Shown here piece after piece: positions 21,101 to 27,140 of a stretch of DNA of 64,000 nt (the first letter of the stretch is position 1; each line of letters starts with the position of its first letter). The stretch is from Defluviitaleaceae bacterium. Lineage in GTDB: Bacteria; Bacillota; Clostridia; Lachnospirales; WQUN01. Made by a program: the position numbers and the translations under genes. The stretch lies in assembly GCA_009780585.1 (NCBI GenBank), contig WQZS01000004.1:62001-126000 (forward strand). The letters are read 5' to 3'. The notes beneath the pieces were generated by a model. It did no database searches and was not told where the DNA came from. It was given only the letters and a program-made list of their open reading frames with translations.

Positions 21101-23205
21101 AGCCCGGTGGTGGCGGCGTTATTGATGGCGGCGGGGATGTTTTCTTCTATGAGGTACCGGTGGGTCCCCACGGCGAGGCCGGTAAGCGTAAAGCCGCCGG
21201 CAGCATCGGATTGCCCGGTTCGGGCATCTACGGTTGCGGAGGTTGTCGCGGTTGTCCAGGTAGTGCCTATCGAAGTGTTGTTATCATTTAGTTTGATATA
21301 CCGGAAGCCGAAGGTCGTAGCCGCCAAGTTATGATTCGTGGGCCAAGTCCCTTCGACGACTTTGTTAAACGTTACCGGAACGCTGATGGTCAAGGGCCGG
21401 TAGCCGTTGGTAATCCGGCGGAAATGGCTGTCCGCGGCCGCGAATATCCGGTTGTCTTCCTCGTCGTCATCATCGTCATCTATATCGTCGGCATCATCAT
21501 CATCGTCGTCGTCATTTGCCGGGGGTACGAGGGGGATCCATTCGCCGGTGGTTATGCTGTTGTGTTTAAACCAAAACTCGGTCGGCTTGCTGTCACGGAA
21601 TACCTCCACCCGCATAAAACGGTCGGCGGTATCGTTTATCCATCCGGCATCCGCCGCGGGGGAAGCGGGAATGGTTTCACGTATGCGGAAGTAATGCACC
21701 CCGGCGGGTAAATCCAGCTCGAAGGTTACCGCGTTGCTTAAGTAGGGGTTTTCATCCGTCCCGGCCCCTGTCCAGTTCATCGGGATATCGGCTGGGAGCG
21801 CTCCCCCTACGGTGCGGGTGGCGTTAAAATGGTCGGAAGAGCCCGAAAGGAAGACATTGCCGTTGACGTCCACTTTATCGATGTTGAACACGAAGGTTTG
21901 GTTTAACACGTTTCCGGTGGGCAGTACGCCTACGACGGCTTTGTAAAATTCCGGGGTCGTAACAGCCTTGCGCACATTGGATTCCAGCGTAAAGCTAAGG
22001 AACGGGGCACCGAATTGGGCGTAACCGGTGATGATGGGCTGGAATTCTGTGGTTGAAGTGTTGTGGAGGTTCCTCAGCACATGGCCGCGGATGCTTCCGT
22101 TGGCCAGGGTTAAGTAGTTGGAAGGCTCGTCAATCCTGATGTTGACGTCACCTGCCCCGAAGATATACAGCTCGGCACCGGGGGCGAAGGAAATGCTGTT
22201 GGTGATGTTATCGACCCTGTGGGCTGAAGAAGTGCCGTTGATGTAAACGGAAACGTTCGTGCCTCCGGTTACGGTCAGCAACAGGTTTTCGGTCCGGTTA
22301 TTCAAATGACCCGTGCGGCTGACGGACAAGGCCCCGGTTGCCGGGTTGTATAGGGCTTGCAAGCCGGATAAACCCGACGGGGCAGTTGTGGTGTGTACAT
22401 ATTCCTGTGTCATTTCCAAGAGCCTTTCGGCTACCTTGGTATAAAAATCAAGGGGCAAGGTCCCGATATCGCCGCTTAGGTATCCGCCGTCCAGGTCTCC
22501 GGGGTTCCCCAGCAAGCGGTCCTTGACAAACCCGATGTTGCGGGGTTCCCATCTTTCGATGTCGGTGACAAGATGCCATGTACCGCGGTTGTCGGGGTCG
22601 AATTGGACGGCCGCGGTGTAAGTCGGGTCGGCGGCAAGCCGCATGGCGTCCTCGAAGGACCATACGAATCCGGTCATGATGACCAGCCGCATTTCCTCCG
22701 TGGCGTTTATGCCGAACATGCGGTTAAACTCCGCCAAATCCAGCGTGGCCCCGTACCCGGAGCTGGCCAAAGCGACAGCCAATGAAGTGGCGTAATGGTT
22801 GGGGCCCCAAGGGATATCCGCGCGGTGGACGTGGTTGTCATGGGGGGGCAGCAGATTATAGTTCATACAAAAGGCGAGGAGCGGATGGCCTAATGTCTGC
22901 TGTCCCGGAAGGCCGGACCTGATGACAAACCGCGCGTCCAGGAAGGCGTAGTTGTCAAATCGCGAGGAGACCGTATGGTCCTGATTCATGCCCAGCGCGT
23001 CGTAGCTGTTGACGGGATCGTTGTTGCGGTAGGCAAAATCCGACGTGAACAAGAGGAGCTCCGGTTCGGTATACCCCGCGTCGATTACGTACCGTGCGGG
23101 AAGGACCCCCAGGGCAATTCCGGTAAACAAGGCCGTAACCGCCACCAACATGCTCAACTTTTTGACAAAACCGTACCCTTTTTGATGTTTCGAAGAACTA
23201 AACAT
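12151..23205 (-). CDS. Giant LPXTG-type cell-wall surface protein with pilin isopeptide repeats
   Basis: This encodes 3684 residues; the ATG follows GGAGGTG by five bases. In order it has: a signal peptide (KKLSMLVAVTALFTGIALGV); an N-terminal domain with LAFCMNY (C113) and a following aliphatic helix that resembles a TQXA/thioester adhesin head; and about 13 tandem streptococcal-pilin-type (FctA/Spy0128-like) repeats of about 140-170 residues, each with a G-x-Y-Y-F-L-I-E-E strand and GW-YDRFRV. Two CnaB-like domains follow at about 2556-2770, then four more pilin-type repeats to about 3306, an Asp-rich stretch at about 3312-3402, a Pro/Thr/Ser stretch at about 3453-3552, and a C-terminal MPATG motif at 3649-3653, a membrane segment and a KKYRK tail. 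The family forms Lys-Asn isopeptide bonds within domains, catalysed by the Glu of the IEE strand. The protein is therefore probably a long, stiff, sortase-anchored adhesin. A second acidic insert sits at about 561-584. No sortase gene is in the window. Confidence 0.92.
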   Translation of the reverse strand: MFSSSKHQKGYGFVKKLSMLVAVTALFTGIALGVLPARYVIDAGYTEPELLLFTSDFAYRNNDPVNSYDALGMNQDHTVSSRFDNYAFLDARFVIRSGLPGQQTLGHPLLAFCMNYNLLPPHDNHVHRADIPWGPNHYATSLAVALASSGYGATLDLAEFNRMFGINATEEMRLVIMTGFVWSFEDAMRLAADPTYTAAVQFDPDNRGTWHLVTDIERWEPRNIGFVKDRLLGNPGDLDGGYLSGDIGTLPLDFYTKVAERLLEMTQEYVHTTTAPSGLSGLQALYNPATGALSVSRTGHLNNRTENLLLTVTGGTNVSVYINGTSSAHRVDNITNSISFAPGAELYIFGAGDVNIRIDEPSNYLTLANGSIRGHVLRNLHNTSTTEFQPIITGYAQFGAPFLSFTLESNVRKAVTTPEFYKAVVGVLPTGNVLNQTFVFNIDKVDVNGNVFLSGSSDHFNATRTVGGALPADIPMNWTGAGTDENPYLSNAVTFELDLPAGVHYFRIRETIPASPAADAGWINDTADRFMRVEVFRDSKPTEFWFKHNSITTGEWIPLVPPANDDDDDDDADDIDDDDDDEEDNRIFAAADSHFRRITNGYRPLTISVPVTFNKVVEGTWPTNHNLAATTFGFRYIKLNDNNTSIGTTWTTATTSATVDARTGQSDAAGGFTLTGLAVGTHRYLIEENIPAAINNAATTGLGWGFDRYRILRVEVSNDNTRPIRANASGVMQYALKYEISWIELAMTSTTRVATLNLNASGFYTDNTLPGNSTFANTYVNIPSVNVEYTKKVVGDGAAPGATFNFQYRQFNHLTGAQIGSIVPISPITVTTDPEHGTIFGQQSFSLPVGITAGVFYYLVEELVPNPIPEGWIYDRYRVLRVTVAQNLNDDGGIIDYLKATAEWIDFDLAPLITSGLVAEGFATSTEADKAGNFVNTNNSISYGVTVNKTVLGVEPADLPAAGRTFDFDLRRIKQEGTSWTAYHGNDVWSDIHTESFSITVTENADGSLSGFTSLHFGIAQSEPYYYLVRERLPTGTLPVGWTYDRYRVLKITPTPEDGAVDPAVHEWISLDLADFPLAQEDPRFNALYPDGKTPDNDTFVNFHDSITVVLNYSKQVLGSSAAHTWNFMGHRLVKNEDGTFTGAGGWFDLASINTSSNDEVIHAVPDARHELTFHEPGEYYFLLWETNPLPEAQPWYYDRFRVARITVIQHGGGFPYGVGKLMTHPLTDPDDPEQPGNPVAFVSVNLAEIGGLSEAPVGLELPLDNILELYRAEGDRPAGWTPPTGTFVNRSLVGGPGSGPVLYKHVFGTQSHEINYSTRYYFQMQQIARPEPGAAFAPVTNTLRDIGNMMPSDEVPRRWIGVPLSGVPTADGTYHFLVEEKLPATGPDDGWTYDRFRVMQVVVSAGTQTVSWISVPVSDISSMLLPADIAYYNRFRGGYIPANNEFENAYRRVSTQIEFFKEIAPNNNLAGSFAFNVYALDATESGGTWNFTRQSTPIENTNATQTIQKIAGQRTPSALINFTFFEPGEHFFLIEETLPLPPADGWTYDRFRIVRITVTEDGEIVQNKNAPNTYGLQELNASVAYAAPNVDAAGNVILTGITFAAGGLVFAPDNNVFVNRFDSVTSTFTYYKEIVGPGAASHTVRSYRFNVHPINGNAGAFTVGPTEVPNSGSSLSPNAVGEGGRESHSFNVTFYQPGTYYFLIEEEVPSTGIPPGWEYDRFRIAKVDVTFDAVTDSLVASAPLYAIPSLNHGNTTVNFEAYHAWYAAGSLSSFSANNNVFINRYSRITVTVPISKEVRGITSGFGTYNFAVREIPGSSITTTDGVITAAAPGEPLSIPLAINLTSATGSTSFNMEFQGVGTHYYLIEELGTQPAGWRYDRYRVLRIAIENDPVTHMLRSTVTWLPANLSSLFPNTPTTVEGNSTFVNIYYGAGINLTYGKEVRSRNTLAAAQFETTYTFRYIELEYNETTERYTGLGNWAAANSLKPTAANNPITSNINITYNAPGIYYYLIEETSTAPSNDWVYDKYRLLKVVIDYGDNGMLTKISQSYITAPLANIHIDGIGFLNTTTTLYTDIPAEDNFINVFLPKTTDLINITKTVVGSAPPAINFAFFRYALTKNDDNTFTVTGAETKITDMARNGSHNFSLTFSEPGEYYFLLEERMPAGSTAGGWILDAHRVLKVTVTPGSGLAHGYNNLVIDTPQWQSVDLSKVYYNGQPLADVTTMTPDNGAFNNTYFLGSATISFYKIYPVLTSPTTGLPEPPPSRSFAFTLRELSPVLDSGDLTDNPINMRAMPAESSVLAGGEARIQNARTAATSQVSYNLPNMERGTYYFRLTENPNETSGPHWNGWTHDRAVLFVKLTSDPVTGQFSQYWWDGDEWKSGTDAPLAANTEFRRFTNTFDNIEKGKTSLVIEGIKELDILRGNPVSTTFTFDLVEVIGIPGGQATGTINNTAVTDGITSTATTTGTSDGKVFAFDAITWLLLEEHDQYFFFRITERNPGPSWMIEQNPVWMRVLVTHEPTTHAVITHIYRTVNGVFTTTEINGVYNPEMLKFLNTYAPEALEVTKVWEGAPAPHEQIVVELVIDGVPSGITEVMGPYNWNVVFNDLEPGRSYSVIEKTNLTDWTMVEYSALTPVSGDGFITGTITVTNRYTGLGSIDVYKEWVGADIPASGNIRVDLVRIKPEDLVVTNRARGDYWDNWEATGQWLPIDVVNNGTVTFTNLEPGYIYTVKEQGPTGWVASYSPNVEIIAGENMHGSITITNTSTLVPAPLLIPIYGIKMVNGEVPGPGWVFDFTVRDANSRVVSTGSNDQWGVIFFDPIEITTAGTHRFTVTENPGGRYPAHYNVTFDNLTHIIEIEVVRNGNGTLSWVSTTYIGEGPDGADETDYDFDREGTAQLDVGPKMKFFNTSDRAPRSYDSIEVKLTGLKKVDGAAPNSHPDYDSSWVFGFSVHRLNDETNELHPVPEVMGYSNGAGNIIFDGPILINEAGTHTFIIREVLPPVGQRIEGMTYDEDDKWVIIQIDEVEREVNGELVLTLERTSTNYDSGYGIEWPMIFVNEYTPPTPPLFDPVQLVLYANKDVVYEYGVDAPGTLPMFTFNVTDMETSNPVTTGQTNLTGGFTFAPITFTEPGTYRLRIEENRINHPEFTYDTVKYFMTVEVTEENGSLSYRVDELSRADDVLASRIILNYGTDEIRFVNTYAPSDLIDTSIVIYGNKVLTGRDMVAGEFIFHLLDAQGRQLATTTNDAYGNFSFTLYYSEDRVGTHNYRVIEIMTGDANVSYDVTVYELSVNVYVEGDDAPIVLPVIPPVTPDDDDDDDVNAEDDEDDDADNDGDEDLDADDGDDEDDDDNDENGDDNDDLDSDDDDNGDDNDGQSNDGDGNGDGGDPQDNGGGFSPFDGSIDSDDDDGLIIILDDGVPQSDFDGLPNMHAVRRLVASFGSYPGIVFTNRYTPPVTPTPTPESTPRPLPTPRPRPTPTPIIPITDDDPLPTPSPSPSPTPTPTPTPTPSPSPTPEPETDDPEPEPSPSPTPETEPDDPTPPEPSPSPTPPIHIVFSEELTPDSYPPDFDFTGTQPDPDTPGGSNPYVPPVPSVPGYTLVPMMDGDEIYFMEFDDMGIPLGNWCWDDDEELWIFEDWDVPLGDWESLGMPATGETPRSHVLFGAGLLMTLLGITIKVIRKKYRK

Positions 23206-23272
23206 AAATACACCTCCGTCGCTTTAACGATTGACCTTGTTCACGGCTGTATATGAAATAAACAAAAACAAC

Positions 23273-23322
23273 GCCGTTGAAAGACGGATCGGAACGGCCG
23301 TAAAGGGGCTTGCCGCGCCCCT
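23273..23322 (-). promoter_or_regulatory. Structured leader with terminator-like hairpin upstream of the surface-protein gene
   Basis: Read on the minus strand, the leader first forms a GC-rich hairpin (AAGGGGCG at about 23315-23322 with GCCCCTT at about 23302-23308). It then forms GCCGTT (23293-23298) paired with AACGGC (23273-23278), followed at once by TTGTTTTTGTTTATTT. The second resembles an intrinsic terminator placed before the gene. It fits no riboswitch class I can recognise by eye. Confidence 0.4.
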
Positions 23323-23394
23323 TTTGTTGAATTTGCCTTTTTAAAAGGTATCTATGTACGGTGTAGTAGATATAACCGACACCTTCTCACCAAT

Positions 23395-23424
23395 ATAATA
23401 CAATGCAACCCCATGGAAAGTCAA
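23395..23424 (-). promoter_or_regulatory. SigA-type promoter of the giant surface-protein gene
   Basis: On the minus strand TTGACT (23419-23424) and TATTAT (23395-23400) are separated by 18 bases. A start near 23388 would give a leader of about 180 nt before the ATG at 23205. Confidence 0.65.
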
Positions 23425-23509
23425 TATACCCGCTTCTTTAAAATAGCGCCGAAAAGGGGTCGAAATCTTGAAATAAAATGACGCTATCGGATTGAACAAT
23501 AAATAAGAC

Positions 23510-23556
23510 TTTACATTTCCTTCCACGTACATTAAAATGATATCACAATGATATCA
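23510..23556 (+). promoter_or_regulatory. Promoter and repeated operator-like sites of the SPFH gene
   Basis: TTTACA (23510-23515), a 17-base spacer and TAAAAT (23533-23538) form a good promoter. AATGATATCA occurs twice, at 23536-23545 and 23547-23556, overlapping the -10 and the likely start of transcription. Each copy contains palindromic GATATC. This is the expected spot for a repressor; the small ribbon-helix-helix protein encoded after the SPFH gene is a candidate, by inference only. Confidence 0.5.
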
Positions 23557-23578
23557 AATATTAAAACGGAGGGAAAGT

Positions 23579-24616
23579 ATGGACGAAAAGAAAATGTATT
23601 ACGAAGAAAAAACCCCAAGGACCTCAAACGGTATGGCGGCGTTATTTTTAATCACGTTGCTGATACTCGCGTCTTGGGCGGCGTTCGCGTTTGGTATCGT
23701 GCTGCTGGTAGGCGAAAGCGGGCACCCGTTGGGTATCGCAATGGTCATCATTGGAGCGTTGTACGGCTTCCTAATCGGGTGGATACCGTATGCCGGTTTG
23801 AAAATTCTCAAACCCAACGAAGCGCTTGTGCTGACGCTGTTCGGTAAGTATTACGGTACGATCAAAAGGGAAGGCTTCTTCTTTGTTAACCCGTTTGTGA
23901 CGGCGGTCAACCCCACGGCGGGCACCACCACGCAAACCGCCACCGCTCCCGCCGCTGACCCGACCAAGGTCGCGCTTGCCGCCGCCGGGGTTAACCTGCC
24001 CGCAGGTTCGCTTACGCTGGGCGGCAGTAAGAAGATTTCCCTTAAGGTCATTACATTGAACAACGAACGCCAAAAAATTAACGACATGTTGGGCAATCCC
24101 ATCGTCATCGGCATCGTAGTAGTGTGGCGGGTCGTCAACCCCACGAAAGCGGTCTTTAACGTGGACAATTATAAGGAATTCCTGTCCATCCAATGCGATT
24201 CCGCCCTGCGCAACATCGTGCGCCTGTACCCCTACGACACCCACGGCGACGATAATGAAAAGACCCTGCGCGGTTCCTCGCAGGAAATCGCCATTAAATT
24301 AAAAGACGAAATCCAAGAAAAGGTCCATGTCGCAGGCATCGAAATCGGCGAAGCCCGCATCACCCACCTCGCTTACGCGCCCGAAATCGCCTCCGCCATG
24401 CTCCAGCGCCAGCAAGCCTCCGCCGTCATCGACGCGAAGCAAATGATCGTCGAAAACGCCGTCGGCATGGTGGAAATGGCCATCGCCAAGCTGAGCGCGA
24501 AGAACATCGTCGCCCTCGACGACGAGCGCAAAGCCGCCATGGTGTCAAACCTCATGGTTATCCTCTGCGGGAGCCGTGACGCCCAACCCGTAATCAACAG
24601 CGGCTCGCTATACTAA
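23579..24616 (+). CDS. SPFH/band 7 (stomatin-like) membrane protein
   Basis: This encodes 345 residues; the start follows GGAGGG by five bases. Two hydrophobic segments (about 18-44 and 51-74) precede an SPFH domain at about 80-300, with PNEALVLTLFGKYYGTIKRE at its start and a helical EIASAMLQRQQASAVIDAKQ stretch near the end. SPFH proteins assemble into large membrane-associated rings or scaffolds that organise other membrane proteins; the specific client here is unknown. The pairing with a small ribbon-helix-helix-like protein directly downstream is seen in other Firmicutes, to my knowledge. The family call is firm and the function is open. Confidence 0.9.
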   Translation: MDEKKMYYEEKTPRTSNGMAALFLITLLILASWAAFAFGIVLLVGESGHPLGIAMVIIGALYGFLIGWIPYAGLKILKPNEALVLTLFGKYYGTIKREGFFFVNPFVTAVNPTAGTTTQTATAPAADPTKVALAAAGVNLPAGSLTLGGSKKISLKVITLNNERQKINDMLGNPIVIGIVVVWRVVNPTKAVFNVDNYKEFLSIQCDSALRNIVRLYPYDTHGDDNEKTLRGSSQEIAIKLKDEIQEKVHVAGIEIGEARITHLAYAPEIASAMLQRQQASAVIDAKQMIVENAVGMVEMAIAKLSAKNIVALDDERKAAMVSNLMVILCGSRDAQPVINSGSLY

Positions 24617-24626
24617 AAATGCCCAA

Positions 24627-24800
24627 ATGGATGAAAAAAAGCAAATCCCGCTAAGGCTTTCGAAGGCGCTGTATACCGAGGTTTCCAAATGGGCCGAGGA
24701 CGACTTCCGCTCGGTTAACGGGCAAATTGAATACCTGCTGACTGAATGTGTGAAGCGGAGGAAGGGAAACCCATTGGATAAGGATGATGACGAAGGCTGA
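24627..24800 (+). CDS. Small Arc/ribbon-helix-helix-like protein
   Basis: This 57-residue protein begins MDEKKQIPLRLSKALYTEVS and continues with a helix-turn-helix stretch around SVNGQIEYLLTECVKRR. A short IPLRLS strand followed by two amphipathic helices is the ribbon-helix-helix plan of Arc/MetJ-type DNA-binding dimers, and NGQIEYLL is typical of the second helix. The start lies 10 bp after the SPFH stop and the gene precedes a strong terminator, so it is the second gene of a two-gene operon. It may repress the operon, whose promoter carries repeated sites, but this is inference. It is too short for ordinary gene callers. Confidence 0.75.
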   Translation: MDEKKQIPLRLSKALYTEVSKWAEDDFRSVNGQIEYLLTECVKRRKGNPLDKDDDEG

Positions 24801-24819
24801 AGGAACTATATCGATTGAA

Positions 24820-24849
24820 TGAAAAGCCGGGGAATACCCCGGCTTTTCA
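24820..24849 (+). terminator. Terminator after the SPFH operon
   Basis: TGAAAAGCCGGGG (24820-24832), an AATA loop and CCCCGGCTTTTCA (24837-24849) form a perfect 13-bp stem with its own A and T tracts. Confidence 0.9.
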
Positions 24850-24861
24850 TTTATATATATA

Positions 24862-24938
24862 ATGTATACATGGCATAAATATAAATAAAATGTAATTTAT
24901 ATATTGCATATAAAATCAATATAATGTAATGTATACAT
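24862..24938 (+). promoter_or_regulatory. AT-rich control region with two ATGTATACAT palindromes
   Basis: The perfect palindrome ATGTATACAT occurs at 24862-24871 and again at 24929-24938, the second about ten bases before the AAGGAGG site of the DUF4143 ATPase gene. The whole 24850-24945 stretch is far more AT-rich than its surroundings. The pair looks like an operator for looping or cooperative repression. Confidence 0.45.
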
Positions 24939-24960
24939 AACATAAACAAGGAGGTACGTT

Positions 24961-26406
24961 ATGCGCATCACATCGCAGGAAAATATATTAAAAGTCCTAA
25001 ACGCATATAATCCCTGGTGGAAAACGGGTGCGCTCCGTTCGGAATACCAAAGGATGTATAAACGCTTCGCCTTCTACGAAGCGATGAAAATTTTAATGCA
25101 CGAAAGCATCCGGCGTACCGCCATCCTTACGGGGACGCGCCGTGTGGGCAAGACGACGATTCAATACCAAATGATTGAAGAGCTACTTCGCACGGGTGTT
25201 AAACCGCAGCGCATCGTATATATTTCCTTCGACCATCCCCTTTTAAAATTAAGCAGCCTTAACGACGTGCTGGAGTGCTACCACGCCAACATCCATTGGG
25301 ACGACGATTGTTATTATTTCTTGGACGAGGTGCAGTACGCGACCGATTGGGACCGTTGGATAAAGATTATCTATGACACGAAGCCTACATCGCGTATGGT
25401 GGCGACAGGCTCGGCAAGCCCCGTATTAAGAAAAAGAGCCGCCGAAAGCGGCGCGGGCAGGTGGACGATTGTACAGGTACCCACGCTGTCCTTTTATGAA
25501 TATTGTGAAATCCTGAACATCCCGCGGCCCGATTTGGCGCCGGACATTAGGCTAACCCATTTGCTGCGCTACGATACACGGGAAATGACGTCGCTGATGA
25601 ACCGGTTGTCGGATTTGCAAAGGCATTTTAACCGTTACTTGACGGTGGGCGGCTTCCCCGAACTTGCGTTGGCATCCGATGACTATATGGCGCAGCACGT
25701 AATGCGTGAGGATGTGGTGGACAAGGTACTCAAGCGCGACATTCCTTCCCTGTACGGAATCCGCAACACGACAGAGCTTGAGCGCATATTTTTATACCTG
25801 TGTTATTGCTCCTCCAACATCATATCCGTGGAAACCATCGCCAGGGAATTAAACGGCGTCAGCCGCGCCACGGTTGAGGAATATATAAGCTACATGGAAA
25901 GCGCGAATTTGATTTACAGGAGTTATCCCGTGGATTTGAGCGGCAGGCTAATTTTAAAGGCCATGTCAAAAATCTATATATCCGACGCCGCCATCCGAAA
26001 CGCCGTGCTGATGGACGACAGCCACATGACCGACCCCGTACAAATGGGGATTATCGTGGAGACGGCAGTCTATAAACACTTGGCAGCCTTTTATTACCAA
26101 AACGCCACCGCGGTAGGGTATTTCCGCGGCGGCAAAAAAGGGAACGAAATCGATATCGTCGTAGACCGGCCCCGCTGGAAGGCGTTAATTGAAATAAAAT
26201 ATCGCGAGAACGCTGAAATTAAAGAAAAGGATGCCCTGTACCAACATGCCGGCGACGCGTCGCTTGCCATTGTCGTAACGAAGCGGGCAACCGACTTCGG
26301 CGTAAATCCCACAAAAACGGGCAAGGATATCCTGCGCATCCCCGCGTTTTGCTTCCTTTATTTGCTGGGTAACGCGGAGAAGCACGGGTATAAAAATAGG
26401 GAATAA
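24961..26406 (+). CDS. AAA-type ATPase with DUF4143 domain
   Basis: This encodes 481 residues; the start follows AAGGAGG. The N-terminal AAA_14-like ATPase has Walker A GTRRVGKTT (58-66), Walker B YYFLDEVQ (118-125) and sensor 1 VATGSAS (147-153). The C-terminal half is DUF4143, with a winged-helix region (about 265-330) and a PD-(D/E)XK-like end in which GNEIDIVV and LIEIKYRE are spaced as in nuclease-type folds. The biochemical role of this widespread family is not settled; it is common next to mobile or defence genes. It is a single gene with its own AT-rich control region, and it ends four bases from the converging flagellin remnant. Confidence 0.9.
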   Translation: MRITSQENILKVLNAYNPWWKTGALRSEYQRMYKRFAFYEAMKILMHESIRRTAILTGTRRVGKTTIQYQMIEELLRTGVKPQRIVYISFDHPLLKLSSLNDVLECYHANIHWDDDCYYFLDEVQYATDWDRWIKIIYDTKPTSRMVATGSASPVLRKRAAESGAGRWTIVQVPTLSFYEYCEILNIPRPDLAPDIRLTHLLRYDTREMTSLMNRLSDLQRHFNRYLTVGGFPELALASDDYMAQHVMREDVVDKVLKRDIPSLYGIRNTTELERIFLYLCYCSSNIISVETIARELNGVSRATVEEYISYMESANLIYRSYPVDLSGRLILKAMSKIYISDAAIRNAVLMDDSHMTDPVQMGIIVETAVYKHLAAFYYQNATAVGYFRGGKKGNEIDIVVDRPRWKALIEIKYRENAEIKEKDALYQHAGDASLAIVVTKRATDFGVNPTKTGKDILRIPAFCFLYLLGNAEKHGYKNRE

Positions 26407-26410
26407 ATTT

Positions 26411-26770
26411 TTATGTCAACAATTGCAACACCGCGTCCGGGGTTTGACCGGCTTGAGCCAACATAGCCGAAGCGGATTCTTGTAATATATTGGCTTTCAT
26501 CAGGTTCATCGTCTCCAGCGCCAGGTCCGCATCCATTATACGGGAACGGGCGTTTTCTAAGTTCATGTGGGCTATTGATAGGTTGTTGTTCGTGTGTTCG
26601 AGACGGTTTTTCTGTGCGCCGGCGGTCGCTCTAAATCCGCTTATCCTGGAAAGCACGATATCAAGTGCGATTAGTGAAGCCGTGGTTTCTTCCCACGGGT
26701 CGGTGACGAGGCGCGTCAGTGTGATTTCCGTCGGCACGCCGTCCACATCCACGGTAATAGTATTCCCCAT
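26411..26770 (-). pseudogene. Flagellin C-terminal remnant
   Basis: The frame encodes 119 residues. From about residue 30 it is a normal flagellin D1/D0 C-terminus: RISGFRATAGAQKNRLEHT, NLENARSRIMDADLALETM and ILQESASAMLAQAG. The N-terminal half, which every functional flagellin needs for assembly, is absent. An in-frame TAA lies just before the first ATG and no ribosome site fits, so it is a truncated copy. The sequence upstream of the break belongs to a different gene fragment on the other strand. It could be a decayed flagellin or a silent cassette; a complete flagellin gene is not in this window. Confidence 0.85.
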
Positions 26771-27024
26771 CCTTTATCGGGCTTATCGAAAGGGCCGCTT
26801 CGGGCGTAAGCCTTGAAAACCTGTACAAGTTGGCCCAGCTTTACAACTGCTCCCTGGATTATTTGGTGACGGGTAACCATGACGCCATCCATACCCACAA
26901 CACATCAAGGTTTGCCAATTTGTTAGCTGCGCTGTACGACTACGACGATGATGAAATCAACATCGTCATTGAATTGGCGAAACTGCTGCGGGGTAGGGTG
27001 GAGGTCAGGCAGATACATGAATAA
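26764..27024 (+). pseudogene. XRE-type helix-turn-helix regulator remnant
   Basis: The frame reads from about 26764 to TAA at 27024, starting PSFIGLIERAASGVSLENLY and continuing KLAQLYNCSLDYLVTG. This is the second half of an HTH_3/XRE DNA-binding domain followed by a short C-terminal tail. The first helices and the start are missing; a TAG lies in frame just upstream. Its broken end abuts the broken end of the flagellin remnant on the opposite strand. Confidence 0.75.
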
Positions 27025-27045
27025 TAACATTGGCGATACAAAGAA

Positions 27046-27086
27046 CACCCCGGGCGGCGGAGATATTTCCTCCCCTGCCCGGGGTG
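27046..27086 (+). terminator. Terminator after the XRE remnant
   Basis: CACCCCGGGC (27046-27055) and GCCCGGGGTG (27077-27086) form a 10-bp stem followed by ATTTTAATTTT on the plus strand. Confidence 0.8.
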
Positions 27087-27140
27087 ATTTTAATTTTGGG
27101 GGAATCCGCCAAAATCAGCTAAACGGTATTTCTATATAAT

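Larger units (their letters stand above)
23206..23578. other. Divergent intergenic region, no gene
   Basis: This 373-bp gap lies between the divergent surface-protein and SPFH genes. It contains the minus-strand promoter, the structured leader and the plus-strand promoter described separately. Nothing else is coding in it. Confidence 0.8.

Noticed and set aside
12522..21711. Many long open frames on the plus strand opposite the giant surface-protein gene, up to about 200 codons
   Set aside because: They are shadows of a GC-rich, repeat-rich gene. They lack ribosome sites and domain-like sequence and follow the codon periodicity of the minus strand.
23302..23322. Possible c-di-GMP riboswitch in the surface-protein leader
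   Set aside because: The GGGG/CCCC hairpin is there, but the conserved tetraloop-receptor and core bases of the known classes are not seen.
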